Of a stretch of DNA of 64,000 bases, positions 17,295 to 25,807 are shown piece by piece (the first letter of the stretch is position 1; each line of letters begins with the position of its first letter). This DNA is from Niallia taxi. GTDB lineage: Bacteria; Bacillota; Bacilli; Bacillales; Cytobacillaceae. The position numbers and the translations under genes were made by a program. Where the stretch lies: the NCBI RefSeq assembly GCF_004005475.1, contig NZ_RZTZ01000005.1:186001-250000 (forward strand), in the 5' to 3' direction. A model generated the notes under the pieces. The model had not been told where the DNA came from and made no database searches. It worked only from the letters and a program-made list of their open reading frames with translations.

Positions 17295-17984
17295 ATGTTG
17301 GATTTTATTAATAATGACTGGCAGCTGCTGTTAGAGCGCGAACGAAAAAAAGAGTATTTTACTAGACTAGAAGACTTTTTGTTAGAGGAGTATAGCAAGT
17401 ATACGATTTATCCTGCAAAGGAGGATATTTATAACAGTTTAAAATATACTCCGTATAATGAAGTGAAGATTGTGTTTTTAGGACAGGATCCTTATCATGG
17501 TCCTGGCCAGGCGCACGGCTTGAGCTTTTCAGTTAAACCAGGTGTTAAGAAGCCGCCTTCCCTGGTTAATATTTTTAAAGAGCTGCAAGCCGATATTGGC
17601 TGTTCCATTCCGGAAAATGGCTATTTAAAGAATTGGGCAACACAGGGCTGCCTTATGCTCAACACAGTTCTTACAGTAAGAGACGGTAAGGCTAATTCCC
17701 ACCGCGGAAAGGGCTGGGAAGTATTCACAAATGAGATAATCAAAGCGTTAAATGAAAGACAGGAACCAATAGTATTTGTTTTATGGGGAAAACCGGCACA
17801 AGAGAAAATGAAGCTTATTGATACAAACAGACATCGGATTATTACTTCAAGTCATCCGAGTCCATTATCAGCTTACAGGGGCTTCTTTGGAAGCAAGCCT
17901 TTCTCTCAAATTAACGCCATATTAGCAGATTTGGGTACAAAACCGATAAATTGGTGTGCAGATGATTGTTTTGATAAGGAATAA
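17295..17984 (+). CDS. ung: Uracil-DNA glycosylase (family 1)
   Basis: 229 residues with [18 protein letters not shown] (catalytic Asp65) and [13 protein letters not shown] (catalytic His187), the two defining motifs of family-1 UDG. It excises uracil from DNA to start base excision repair. Length is standard. AAAGGA lies before the ATG. The ung-ywdI-ywdK-gerQ neighbourhood matches B. subtilis. Confidence 0.97.
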   Translation: MLDFINNDWQLLLERERKKEYFTRLEDFLLEEYSKYTIYPAKEDIYNSLKYTPYNEVKIVFLGQDPYHGPGQAHGLSFSVKPGVKKPPSLVNIFKELQADIGCSIPENGYLKNWATQGCLMLNTVLTVRDGKANSHRGKGWEVFTNEIIKALNERQEPIVFVLWGKPAQEKMKLIDTNRHRIITSSHPSPLSAYRGFFGSKPFSQINAILADLGTKPINWCADDCFDKE

Positions 17985-17999
17985 TATAATAAAATAAGA

Positions 18000-18028
18000 G
18001 GTGGACTATAGACTAGTCCGCCCTTTTT
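18000..18028 (+). terminator. Terminator after ung
   Basis: GGTGGACTA / TAGTCCGCC stem with a 5-base loop and a short T-run; the next small gene starts 16 bases later, so read-through may express it. Confidence 0.75.
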
Positions 18029-18043
18029 GATGGGGAGAGTAAG

Positions 18044-18214
18044 ATGACTGAGCAAAAAAGGATTGATTGCTTTAAATGCAAGCATTTTTATGTAACATGG
18101 GATTCTCGATTCCCAAAAGGGTGCAAAGCCTTTGAATTTAAAGGCAGGGCGCTTCCATCCGTTGAAGTGAAGAGGGCATCAGGACAAGACTGTCTCCGCT
18201 TCACGAACAAATAA
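18044..18214 (+). CDS. Small four-cysteine protein downstream of ung
   Basis: A 56-residue protein opening MTEQKRIDCFKCKHFYVTWD. Four cysteines (9, 12, 27 and 50) in a CxxC-C-C pattern suggest a small zinc-binding fold. The ATG follows GGGGAGAG at a normal distance. Proteins of this kind are found next to ung in Bacillus relatives and sometimes carry its name by transfer, but no glycosylase motif is present. Function unknown; it may bind zinc or nucleic acid. Confidence 0.72.
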   Translation: MTEQKRIDCFKCKHFYVTWDSRFPKGCKAFEFKGRALPSVEVKRASGQDCLRFTNK

Positions 18215-18245
18215 ATACGGCAGCAAAAGAAGGAAGGATTATAAC

Positions 18246-18554
18246 ATGAACATTTCAATCCAAAAACTATTGGCAAAAATAGAAGACCAGCTCAAGGAAG
18301 CAAAAGCAAGCGGAAGTGAGGCAACTATTCGTGAGCGGGTATATGCTATTAAATCATTATGTGAGCTTGTTTTGGAACAGGAGGGTGGCAACAGTTCAAA
18401 CGTCACATACAGCCAGCCGGTACAGCAGCCAGTATTAATTCAGCCTTCCCCTGTTCCAATGCAGCAGATGCAGCCAGTTCAGCAAATGCAACAAATGCAG
18501 ACGCCAAAATTGAATACAGACGAAGGGAATGGCGATTCTTTATTTGATTTCTAG
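18246..18554 (+). CDS. ywdI: YwdI family protein
   Basis: 102 residues. The N-terminal half is a conserved helical region (MNISIQKLLAKIEDQLKEAK ... RVYAIKSLCELVL); the C-terminal half is a low-complexity Gln/Pro/Met tract (QQPVLIQPSPVPMQQMQPVQ) and an acidic DSLFDF end. Function unknown. AAGGA precedes the ATG and the gene lies 31 bases after the small cysteine protein. Confidence 0.8.
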   Translation: MNISIQKLLAKIEDQLKEAKASGSEATIRERVYAIKSLCELVLEQEGGNSSNVTYSQPVQQPVLIQPSPVPMQQMQPVQQMQQMQTPKLNTDEGNGDSLFDF

Positions 18555-18570
18555 GAAATGAGGAGAATGT

Positions 18571-18942
18571 ATGAAAATTTTTATCATTATTGGTGCAATT
18601 AGTGCGTTATTATCTGTCGCAATAGGTGCTTTCGGGTCACATGGCCTTGAAGGGAAGATTCCCGAAAAGTATTTGGAGATTTGGAAGACTGGCGTACAAT
18701 ATCAAATGTTTCATAGTATGGGTCTGCTTATTATCGGCATCCTTATGAGTAAGTTCCCTGAAAACAGCCTTTTGCCTTGGGCAGGCTGGCTGATGCTTGC
18801 AGGAATTGTCTTTTTTGCAGGAAGCCTATATATATTGGCCATTACACAAGTAGGAATTTTGGGAGCAATCACGCCAATTGGAGGCGTGGCATTTATTGTT
18901 GCTTGGCTTCTTATCGTGATTGCCGCTGTGAAGTATTTGTAA
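18571..18942 (+). CDS. ywdK: DUF423 family membrane protein YwdK
   Basis: 123-residue protein with four membrane helices and the DUF423 hallmarks GAFGSHGLEGK and YQMFHSMGLL near the N-terminus. Small inner-membrane protein of unknown function. It follows ywdI by 16 bases with GAGGAGA before the ATG, and ends at a terminator shared with gerQ. Confidence 0.88.
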   Translation: MKIFIIIGAISALLSVAIGAFGSHGLEGKIPEKYLEIWKTGVQYQMFHSMGLLIIGILMSKFPENSLLPWAGWLMLAGIVFFAGSLYILAITQVGILGAITPIGGVAFIVAWLLIVIAAVKYL

Positions 18943-18960
18943 TCAGCATAAAGATGTTTA

Positions 18961-18986
18961 AAAGCCGCCCTACTTGGGCGGCTTTT
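18961..18986. terminator. Bidirectional terminator between ywdK and gerQ
   Basis: AAAGCCGCCC / GGGCGGCTTTT hairpin with T-runs on both strands. Confidence 0.85.
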
Positions 18987-18997
18987 AGTTTTGATCT

Positions 18998-19510
18998 TTA
19001 TCTAGGCGTATTAAAAGTTAAGTTTGGTGCACCTGTGGCATAAGGATATTCGTATTCAATTTCTTCATCAAATGTTACATAATCAAGGTAAATCATTGGA
19101 ATAAGGTAGCGCTGACCTGTTTGTGGGTCACTTAAGATAAGGTGGTCACGTCCAGCTGCTTCAATAAGCCCTTTGAAAATTTTTGCATTCCATTCGCGGT
19201 TGTTCTCAAACGTTGTGTAGACAGTGGCAAGCTTTCCTTTGTTTAATCGCAAAATGTTTTCTATATAAGAAGCTTCTAAAGGTAATTGGCCTGGCAGGGA
19301 AGGTGCTGTTGGCTGAGTATTGCCTTGAGGCTGTATGTACGGTGCCTGTGTGCCATAGCCAGGCTGTGGTGCCGTACCAAAAAACTGTCCAGGAGCTGCT
19401 CCTTGACTGCCAGGCGATGCTTGACCCTGCTGTCCTGTTCCATAGCCTTGTGGGAAACTATAACCTTGGTTTCGCCCGTCTTGATAAGGGTAATAATTGG
19501 ACTGACTCAT
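18998..19510 (-). CDS. gerQ: Spore coat protein GerQ
   Basis: 170-residue spore coat protein. The N-terminal half is Gln/Gly/Tyr/Pro-rich (YYPYQDGRNQGYSFPQGYG); the C-terminal half is the conserved GerQ domain (LPLEASYIENILRLNKGKLATVY ... YLIPMIYLDYVTFDEE). In B. subtilis GerQ is cross-linked by transglutaminase Tgl and keeps the cortex hydrolase CwlJ in the coat, so it is needed for one germination route. GGAGGG sits immediately before the first in-frame ATG (19516), so the next ATG at 19510 is the better start. Expected mother-cell (SigE) expression is inference. Confidence 0.93.
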   Translation of the reverse strand: MSQSNYYPYQDGRNQGYSFPQGYGTGQQGQASPGSQGAAPGQFFGTAPQPGYGTQAPYIQPQGNTQPTAPSLPGQLPLEASYIENILRLNKGKLATVYTTFENNREWNAKIFKGLIEAAGRDHLILSDPQTGQRYLIPMIYLDYVTFDEEIEYEYPYATGAPNLTFNTPR

Positions 19511-19660
19511 TTTCATCCCTCCATCTTTTAAAAAACAACATTTCTTATTTACAAACTCATGAACATTTATAGTTTAGAAACTGGGCTGCTTGCTCACTAT
19601 TCCATCCTATGAGAGAGTGATGGAAGATATTCCTGATGCGGATAAAGAAAATTAAGAAGA

Positions 19661-19700
19661 AAAAACCCCACTTGTCTTTAAAAGATAAGTAGGGTTTATT
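19661..19700 (-). terminator. Terminator after hemQ
   Basis: AAACCCCACTTGTCTTT paired with AGATAAGTAGGGTTT; T-run on the minus strand, 17 bases past the hemQ stop. Confidence 0.78.
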
Positions 19701-19716
19701 TAACATAAATTTCGGA

Positions 19717-20460
19717 TTATACTTCCAAGAATGCTGGTATATCTGTAAGGATATTGCCGACAAAGAACGAACCGAATTCGCCATAGCGAGCACTCACTTC
19801 ATCGAAACGCATTTCGTAAACAAGCTTTTTGAATTGGAGAACATCATCAGCGAATAAAGTAACTCCCCACTCATAATCGTCAAAGCCGACAGATCCAGTA
19901 ATGATTTGCTTCACTTTGCCTGCGTATTGGCGACCAATCATACCATGACTTCTCATCAGGCTCTTACGATCATCCATCGGAAGCATGTACCAGTTGTCAT
20001 TTCCTTGACGGCGTTTATCCATTGGGTAGAAGCAGACATATTTAGATTCTGGAAGAATCGGATATAGTCTAGCCTTTACATGAGGATTCTCATATGGGTC
20101 CTCATCTGAATCAGATGGAAGATAATTGCTTAACTCTACTACAGAAACATAGGAATGAGCTGGGATAGTGAATTCTGCCAGCTTTGTTTTATTGAATTCT
20201 GTTTCGATTTGCTGTAATTCCTCCATTGTTGGGCGTAAAATCATCATCATGAAATCTGCCTTTTGTCCAACAATATTATAAATAGCGTGGCTACCTTGTT
20301 TATCAGTTTGAACAGTAGTCCATTTCTCTAATAAACCTAGAAATTCATTAATGGCTGCTTGTCTTTCTTCAGCAGGCACCATTTTCCATGTTGTCCAATC
20401 CATTGTACGGAAATCATGAAGGCAATACCAGCCATCAAGTGTTTTTGCTGCTTCGCTCAT
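19717..20460 (-). CDS. hemQ: Coproheme decarboxylase HemQ
   Basis: 247-residue HemQ of the chlorite-dismutase fold. It decarboxylates coprohaem III to haem b in the Gram-positive pathway. Conserved parts include [13 protein letters not shown] at the N-terminus, the [18 protein letters not shown] loop and [17 protein letters not shown]. The start MSEAAKTL at 20460 follows AAGGAGT; the longer frame to 20544 runs through the promoter. A Fur-like box lies between the promoter and the ribosome binding site. Divergent from pta as in B. subtilis (ywfI/eutD). Confidence 0.95.
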   Translation of the reverse strand: MSEAAKTLDGWYCLHDFRTMDWTTWKMVPAEERQAAINEFLGLLEKWTTVQTDKQGSHAIYNIVGQKADFMMMILRPTMEELQQIETEFNKTKLAEFTIPAHSYVSVVELSNYLPSDSDEDPYENPHVKARLYPILPESKYVCFYPMDKRRQGNDNWYMLPMDDRKSLMRSHGMIGRQYAGKVKQIITGSVGFDDYEWGVTLFADDVLQFKKLVYEMRFDEVSARYGEFGSFFVGNILTDIPAFLEV

Positions 20461-20473
20461 TGCTACCACTCCT

Positions 20474-20530
20474 TGATAATAATTCTCATATAAATTTACT
20501 ATATCATAGTTTCTCCATATTAGTTGTGAA
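20474..20530 (-). promoter_or_regulatory. hemQ promoter with a Fur-like box
   Basis: On the minus strand, TTCACA (plus 20525-20530) and TATGAT (plus 20503-20508) with a 16-base spacer. Between the -10 and the ribosome binding site the plus strand reads TGATAATAATTCTCA (20474-20488), matching 13 of 14 defined positions of the Fur box TGATAATnATTATCA and 11 of 14 of the PerR box. Binding there would block transcription. Confidence 0.55.
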
Positions 20531-20699
20531 TAAAACTTGAACATTTCTTCTTTCAGAAGCTTTAAGTAAAATCTTGTATGAAATGAGAGCAGGAGGGGAA
20601 AATATATCAGGGTGTTATGCTACAGAATTAAAGCTTTTTGACCCTATTAGAACACAAAATAGCGTCTATTTTAGCAAATGGCAATGTTTTTTAAAATAT

Positions 20700-20708
20700 T
20701 GGTATAAT
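20700..20708 (+). promoter_or_regulatory. Extended -10 promoter of pta
   Basis: TGGTATAAT, a full extended -10 element, about 64 bases before the pta ATG. The -35 region 17 bases upstream is weak, which is usual for extended -10 promoters. I found no CcpA site nearby. Confidence 0.6.
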
Positions 20709-20771
20709 TCCTTGAATTTTTAGCGAGGAAGAGTATCCTATAGTATGTATACATAAAGGAGGAATTCAATA

Positions 20772-21749
20772 ATGAGCGACCTATTTACTGGCCTTAAGGA
20801 AAAAGTGAAGGGCCAAAATCTTAAAATTGTCTTTCCAGAAGGTTTGGACGAAAGAATTTTAAAAGCTGCTGGCCGTTTGGCAGAAGAGAATATATTAACA
20901 CCAATTTTGATCGGTGATTTACAAGAAGTGCAAACAAAAGCTGACAATTTAGGTGTTTCTTTACAAAACGCAGAAATCTATGATCCGAAAAGCTATGCAC
21001 AATTCGATGCATTAGTAGCTTCTTTTGTAGAAAGAAGAAAAGGAAAAGCAACAGAAGAGGATGCTCGTAAAGCACTTCTTGATGAAAATTACTTCGGAAC
21101 AATGCTTGTTTATGCTAACCAAGCAGATGGTTTAGTTAGCGGTGCGATCCATTCAACTGCTGACACTGTACGTCCTGCATTACAAATCATCAAAACAAAA
21201 GAAGGCGTCAAGAAAACTTCTGGCGTATTCATCATGGTTCGTGAAGACGAGAAATATGTATTTGCAGACTGTGCAATCAATATTAATCCAGATAGTTCAG
21301 ACCTTGCGGAAATTGCAGTTGAAAGTGCAAAAACTGCAAGAATGTTCGATATCGACCCTCGTGTTGCAATGCTGAGCTTCTCTACTAAAGGTTCTGCAAA
21401 ATCTCCAGAAACAGAAAAAGTAGAAGGTGCACTTGCTGAAGCGAAGCTAAAAGATCCTTTACTTGTAATCGACGGAGAATTCCAATTTGATGCTGCTTTC
21501 GTTCCGTCTGTTGCGAAACAAAAAGCTCCTGATTCTCCTATCCAAGGTGATGCAAATGTATTTGTATTCCCAAGCTTGGAAGCAGGTAATATCGGTTATA
21601 AAATCGCTCAAAGACTAGGTAATTTCGAGGCAGTCGGACCAATCCTTCAAGGATTAAACCGCCCTGTAAATGACCTTTCTCGCGGATGTAATGAAGAAGA
21701 TGTGTACAAGCTTGCATTGATTACTGCAGGACAAAGCATCAGCCATTAA
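20772..21749 (+). CDS. pta: Phosphate acetyltransferase
   Basis: 325-residue Pta of the short, Firmicute class, with no N-terminal regulatory domain. Opening SDLFTGLKEKVKGQNLKIVFPEG and the C-terminal NVFVFPSLEAGNIGYKIAQR are conserved. It interconverts acetyl-CoA and acetyl phosphate in overflow metabolism. AAAGGAGG precedes the ATG. Codon use looks optimised compared with neighbours, consistent with a highly expressed gene. Confidence 0.97.
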   Translation: MSDLFTGLKEKVKGQNLKIVFPEGLDERILKAAGRLAEENILTPILIGDLQEVQTKADNLGVSLQNAEIYDPKSYAQFDALVASFVERRKGKATEEDARKALLDENYFGTMLVYANQADGLVSGAIHSTADTVRPALQIIKTKEGVKKTSGVFIMVREDEKYVFADCAININPDSSDLAEIAVESAKTARMFDIDPRVAMLSFSTKGSAKSPETEKVEGALAEAKLKDPLLVIDGEFQFDAAFVPSVAKQKAPDSPIQGDANVFVFPSLEAGNIGYKIAQRLGNFEAVGPILQGLNRPVNDLSRGCNEEDVYKLALITAGQSISH

Positions 21750-21880
21750 TCTTAAACAAAACTATTCATCTTCAGTTAATTTATGTCTGTAGGTGAATAG
21801 TTTTTTCTTGTATAATAAAGTGATATAAATGCAAAGCTTGTATTACTAGCATTATTTTTTCCTTATGAAGGAGCTTTACA

Positions 21881-22729
21881 ATGATGGAAAACAACAGTTT
21901 GTTAATGCAGAAGAAATGGAGAATTATTGACCAGTCCAGCACCGGCTTGCATGTTTCTCCACTGCACTCTTTTGGTATGGATGATACATTATGTGCCTCA
22001 GTCGGCAGTGGTATGACTCCAGCAACAGCGCGGACATGGGTGCATGGTAAGTCGATTATATTAGGAATCCAGGATACGAGACTTCCTCATTTAAAGGATG
22101 CTTTGTCCTACCTGGAAAAGGAAGGCTATCATTATATCGTCAGAAACTCTGGAGGCCTTGCAGTTGTTCTTGATGAAGGAGTACTCAATATTTCTCTTAT
22201 CCTTCCAGAACAGGAAAAGAGCATCGATATTAATAGTGGCTATGATACGATGTGGGAATTGATCAAGTATATGTTTTCTGATTTTCATAAAAACATTGAA
22301 GCAAAGGAAATTGTAGGCTCCTATTGTCCTGGTAGCTATGATTTAAGTATAGATGGGAAGAAATTCGCAGGGATTTCGCAAAGAAGGCTAAGAAGTGGGG
22401 TCGCTGTTCAAATCTATCTGTGTGTTTCTGGAAGTGGACAAAAACGGGCAGAAATCATCAAGAGGTTCTATGAGATAGGTAAGCAAGGTGAGGAAACAAA
22501 GTTTGTTTATCCTGATTTAAAGCCTGAGGTGATGGCTTCTCTATCTGAATTATTTGGGATGGAGCTTACAGTAGATCAAGTGCTGACAAGGCTTCTTTAT
22601 TCCTTAAAAGACCATGCTGAATTTCTTTTCGCAGATCAGCTTCAAGGAGAAGAGCTGCCTTCGTTTGATGCTTATTATGAACGTGTCGTAGAACGCAATG
22701 AAAAATTTCTTGCTCCTTTTAGAGATTGA
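21881..22729 (+). CDS. lipL: Octanoyl-[GcvH]:protein N-octanoyltransferase
   Basis: 282 residues of the LplA/LipB fold. B. subtilis LipL (YwfL) moves octanoate from GcvH to E2 subunits in lipoate synthesis. Family features include RNSGGLAVVLDEGVLNIS and the catalytic cysteine in GSYCPGSYDLSIDGKKFAG (about residue 148), followed by GISQRR. GAAGGAG precedes two adjacent ATGs; I use the first. Position after pta matches B. subtilis. Confidence 0.93.
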   Translation: MMENNSLLMQKKWRIIDQSSTGLHVSPLHSFGMDDTLCASVGSGMTPATARTWVHGKSIILGIQDTRLPHLKDALSYLEKEGYHYIVRNSGGLAVVLDEGVLNISLILPEQEKSIDINSGYDTMWELIKYMFSDFHKNIEAKEIVGSYCPGSYDLSIDGKKFAGISQRRLRSGVAVQIYLCVSGSGQKRAEIIKRFYEIGKQGEETKFVYPDLKPEVMASLSELFGMELTVDQVLTRLLYSLKDHAEFLFADQLQGEELPSFDAYYERVVERNEKFLAPFRD

Positions 22730-22800
22730 AAAAGAGGATTATAGATGGATAGTGCGTCCCCTTGGTTCGGGGCGTTTTTATCGATCTATAATCCTCTTTT
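22730..22800. terminator. Long nested terminator between lipL and rsfA
   Basis: A 17-bp outer inverted repeat (AAAAGAGGATTATAGAT at 22730-22746 and its complement at 22784-22800) encloses a GC-rich inner hairpin (22754-22773) followed by TTTTT. Able to act on both strands. Confidence 0.8.
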
Positions 22801-22854
22801 ATGTTTAACGAGAATGGTTGCCAAACCAGACTTTAAGGCATATTTAGAATGAAA

Positions 22855-23640
22855 CTATTCAGCAAGCTTTTCGAGATTTCCGTTCCGGTCCATCTTGAAC
22901 TTCGTTGCAGGGCGTTCATCTTCTTCCAAAACGACCAGCTTTCTTGCTCTGTTCATGATTTTAAGTAATGTTTCATAATCTTCCTGAATTGTTTCTGAAT
23001 TGCTCTCCAGCTTATCCAATTTCCCTTCCAATTCCTGATTGCGGCTTTTCAGCATCGCCATTTCTCTTTTTAATCTTTCATTCTCGCTTTTTAGAACATC
23101 TACTTGAAGCTGAGAATGACGGAAATTTTGCAAGTAAGAAATCACAGTGTCAAAATCAAGACTGTTAGTGTTTGCAGGAACACTTTTGTGAATAGGTGTT
23201 TGTGTTTCCTGCGGAGCAGCAAGCAGCATTTGTTCTGGAACGGTTGCTTCGAAGCTTGGAGCAGCCTCCGTTTCTTGCATATCTATATCCTGTATTTCAA
23301 ATGAAGCAAATTCCATGCTAGTGGACACTGTTAAAGCCTCTAAGTCATCAACAGTAGGCACAGGTGGTGAATATAAAAGCTTCTTCTTCCCGCCCTGATC
23401 CTTGCCGAGAATTCTTTGGCGCTGTTTACGCTGCTTTTTTGCTAATTGCAGTGCTTTTTCGTATTGATGGCGAACCACTGCGTTCCAGCGGAATCCGCAA
23501 GCTGCCGATGTGCGATTAAGCTTGTCCCCAACTTCTTCAAAAGCATTTAATTGTGTGCTTCCTTCTCTGACGTGGCGCAAAACTGTTTCTGCTAGCAATA
23601 AATCATTTTCTTCTGACCAAGCATCTTGGCGTATTTTCAT
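22855..23640 (-). CDS. rsfA: Prespore-specific regulator RsfA
   Basis: 261 residues. An N-terminal Myb/SANT-like domain ([24 protein letters not shown] ... [17 protein letters not shown], residues ~3-65) is followed by a low-complexity linker and a C-terminal leucine-zipper-like coiled coil (about residues 165-235). RsfA tunes SigF-dependent transcription in the forespore. I start at ATG 23640; the TTG three codons earlier touches the GGGAG ribosome binding site. B. subtilis rsfA is likewise near lipL. Confidence 0.9.
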   Translation of the reverse strand: MKIRQDAWSEENDLLLAETVLRHVREGSTQLNAFEEVGDKLNRTSAACGFRWNAVVRHQYEKALQLAKKQRKQRQRILGKDQGGKKKLLYSPPVPTVDDLEALTVSTSMEFASFEIQDIDMQETEAAPSFEATVPEQMLLAAPQETQTPIHKSVPANTNSLDFDTVISYLQNFRHSQLQVDVLKSENERLKREMAMLKSRNQELEGKLDKLESNSETIQEDYETLLKIMNRARKLVVLEEDERPATKFKMDRNGNLEKLAE

Positions 23641-23776
23641 ATCACTCAACTCCCGATTTCTTTCGATAAATAAGTATTTCTAGTTACATCATTGCCACCA
23701 AGACGCTTATTTATACAAACGAAATACAAGGATAGTAGATTTTTTTATAGAGCGAAAGAAAAGTCGTTATAATACT

Positions 23777-25108
23777 TTAGTTGCCTTTCTCTAGTGAACT
23801 TTCATTCTGGATAAAAAACGCAGTCACAAGTGCTAATATACTTGTAATAAATCCATAAAGGAAAAGGTGATGGATGCCTGTCATGAAGACTGCCTGACTA
23901 GTAAGCAGTGCCCCCATAATTGTTACACCGATGGAAGTCCCCATATTGCGGCAGAACATGAAGAAGGATGTAGAAATACCTTTTTCATGTGGTCCAACTA
24001 AAGCTTGTGAGCCAATGACACCGACTGTTGATAGCAGACCAAATGATAGTCCTTGAATAAGCATGATGCTGAATGTGTACACAAAGCCATGCGTATCATT
24101 CAGCAGTACAAGCATCAACCCTGATAACACAAGCAGTGCATTGCCGATGATTAGTAGAATACGATAGCCGTATTTTAGTATCCATTTTCCTGCAGGCACA
24201 GATACAAGCATCCAGCCAATTGCGACACCTAATAAGGCAATTCCGCTCATAAAGGGAGAAAGGCCAGCTTCGTCCTGAAGGAAAAGGGGAATATAGCTTG
24301 AAGTGCCAAACAGTGCCAATGTCCCAATAAAACCGTTAATATAGATCCATGTAATTGTCTTCTTCTTAAAGATAGATAGCGGGACAATCGGAGATTTTTG
24401 CTTTCTTTCAAACAAGTAAAAAGCAATTAATAACACTACTCCAGCAAGCCCATAGTAGACCTGTCCATCTTCTACTAATGTTATTAACAGAAGGGAAGTG
24501 ATTGCCGCCCCAAACAGGATTGCGCCAATATAATCGACACTCGCCTTTTTCGGCTCATAGTCCTCTTTATAAGGCAGTAATGTCAAAAATGCCACTATGC
24601 AGACTGGCAGGTTAACAAAGAATATCCATCTCCATGTCAAAAATTCTACAAATAGAGATCCAAGCAGTGGTGCAAGTATTGCAGATAACCCCCACATTGC
24701 TGTGAATAACGCCTGAATCTTCCCTCGTTTTTCAATTGGAAACAAATCGCCAGCGATGATAGCAGGAAATGGCATCATAAAGCCTGCACCCATACCTTGA
24801 AGTGCTCTGAACAATATAAGCTGGACCATATCATCAGCAATCCCGCATAATAATGAGCCTACTAAAAATAGAAGTATGCCGAACCCGAATACCTTTTTTC
24901 TACCAAATATATCCGAAAGCCTTCCTGCGATAGGAGAGAGGATAGTGCTAGTAATCATATAGGAGGCAAACGACCATGCGTATAAGTCGAATCTCCCCAG
25001 TTCTTTAGCAATAATAGGCATTGTCGTATTCATTATCGTTGTATCTATAGAAGCAACGAGCATGGCGAGGACAATGCTGACCATGACTAATGTTCTGCTT
25101 TTTGTCAT
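23777..25108 (-). CDS. MFS transporter, DHA2-like multidrug family
   Basis: 443-residue major facilitator with 12 or more membrane helices. The loop motif GRLSDIFGRKKVF (between helices 2 and 3) and an N-terminal SIDTTIMNTTMPIIAKELG typical of drug:proton antiporters are seen. Likely exports a toxic compound; substrate unknown. AAGGAGG precedes the ATG. Not part of an operon; no regulator gene lies next to it. Confidence 0.85.
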   Translation of the reverse strand: MTKSRTLVMVSIVLAMLVASIDTTIMNTTMPIIAKELGRFDLYAWSFASYMITSTILSPIAGRLSDIFGRKKVFGFGILLFLVGSLLCGIADDMVQLILFRALQGMGAGFMMPFPAIIAGDLFPIEKRGKIQALFTAMWGLSAILAPLLGSLFVEFLTWRWIFFVNLPVCIVAFLTLLPYKEDYEPKKASVDYIGAILFGAAITSLLLITLVEDGQVYYGLAGVVLLIAFYLFERKQKSPIVPLSIFKKKTITWIYINGFIGTLALFGTSSYIPLFLQDEAGLSPFMSGIALLGVAIGWMLVSVPAGKWILKYGYRILLIIGNALLVLSGLMLVLLNDTHGFVYTFSIMLIQGLSFGLLSTVGVIGSQALVGPHEKGISTSFFMFCRNMGTSIGVTIMGALLTSQAVFMTGIHHLFLYGFITSILALVTAFFIQNESSLEKGN

Positions 25109-25407
25109 ATTTATACCTCCTTAAATTCCAGATGAATTATACCGTAAATTACTGTGGAAACATAGGTGTTTGCTCAATATCAAAAAAACGCAGGGGACGG
25201 GCGTTATAGAGAGCTTTTTCTCTTCTTTGACAACATAGTTAGGAAGAGCTGAAACGAACCAAAAACCTGCTTTTTTCGAGCGGTTTTGACAATAGTTTGC
25301 ATCTTGCATTGATGTAGAAGAAGGGGTAAAATACCATATAGCAATATAACGAACTTATGAATATCTTAACTAGCAAAGAGATGTTTCAAATAGAAAGGGT
25401 TGTCAAG

Positions 25408-25632
25408 ATGGCAAACGAATTTAGAGTTTGCGACGATTGTCAGGCAGTGAACTTGAAAACGCTAATACCGCGTCTGAAGGAAATGGATCCAGATGCAAAG
25501 ATAGATATTGGCTGCCAATCCTATTGTGGACCAGGTCGCAAAAAAACATTTGCTTTTGTCAATAATCGTCCGCTTGCAGCATTAACGGAAGAGGAATTGA
25601 TGGATAAAGTAAATACTAAGCTAAAGAAATAA
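25408..25632 (+). CDS. DUF1450 family protein (YuzB-like)
   Basis: 74-residue protein of the YuzB/DUF1450 family with CDDCQ near the N-terminus and [11 protein letters not shown] in the middle, a ferredoxin/thioredoxin-like cysteine arrangement. Function unknown; an iron-sulfur or redox role is only inference. I start at ATG 25408 ([10 protein letters not shown]) after GAAAGGG; the frame is open 17 codons further but without a ribosome binding site. Confidence 0.8.
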   Translation: MANEFRVCDDCQAVNLKTLIPRLKEMDPDAKIDIGCQSYCGPGRKKTFAFVNNRPLAALTEEELMDKVNTKLKK

Positions 25633-25651
25633 TTCTATACTGGCTTAACAG

Positions 25652-25737
25652 AAAGAGGAGTTTCTAAAAAGTGTTAACATCAGCCCAGGGGCAAAGCCTG
25701 AATCGCAGATAACCTTTTTAAACAGAAATCCCTCTTT
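25652..25737 (+). terminator. Large imperfect hairpin after the DUF1450 gene
   Basis: Outer arms AAAGAGGAGTTTCT (25652-25665) and AGAAATCCCTCTTT (25724-25737) pair at 12 of 14 positions; inside, AAAAAGTGTTA and TAACCTTTTT form a second stem, and a GGC/GCC hairpin tops it. A T-run follows. It can serve as a terminator but is much larger than the others here. Confidence 0.5.
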
Positions 25738-25807
25738 TTATATTCTTTTTAAGAGATACATTGCCTAACAAAAAAGACAAACACAGAAAAGAGGGAAGAC
25801 TAGAAGC

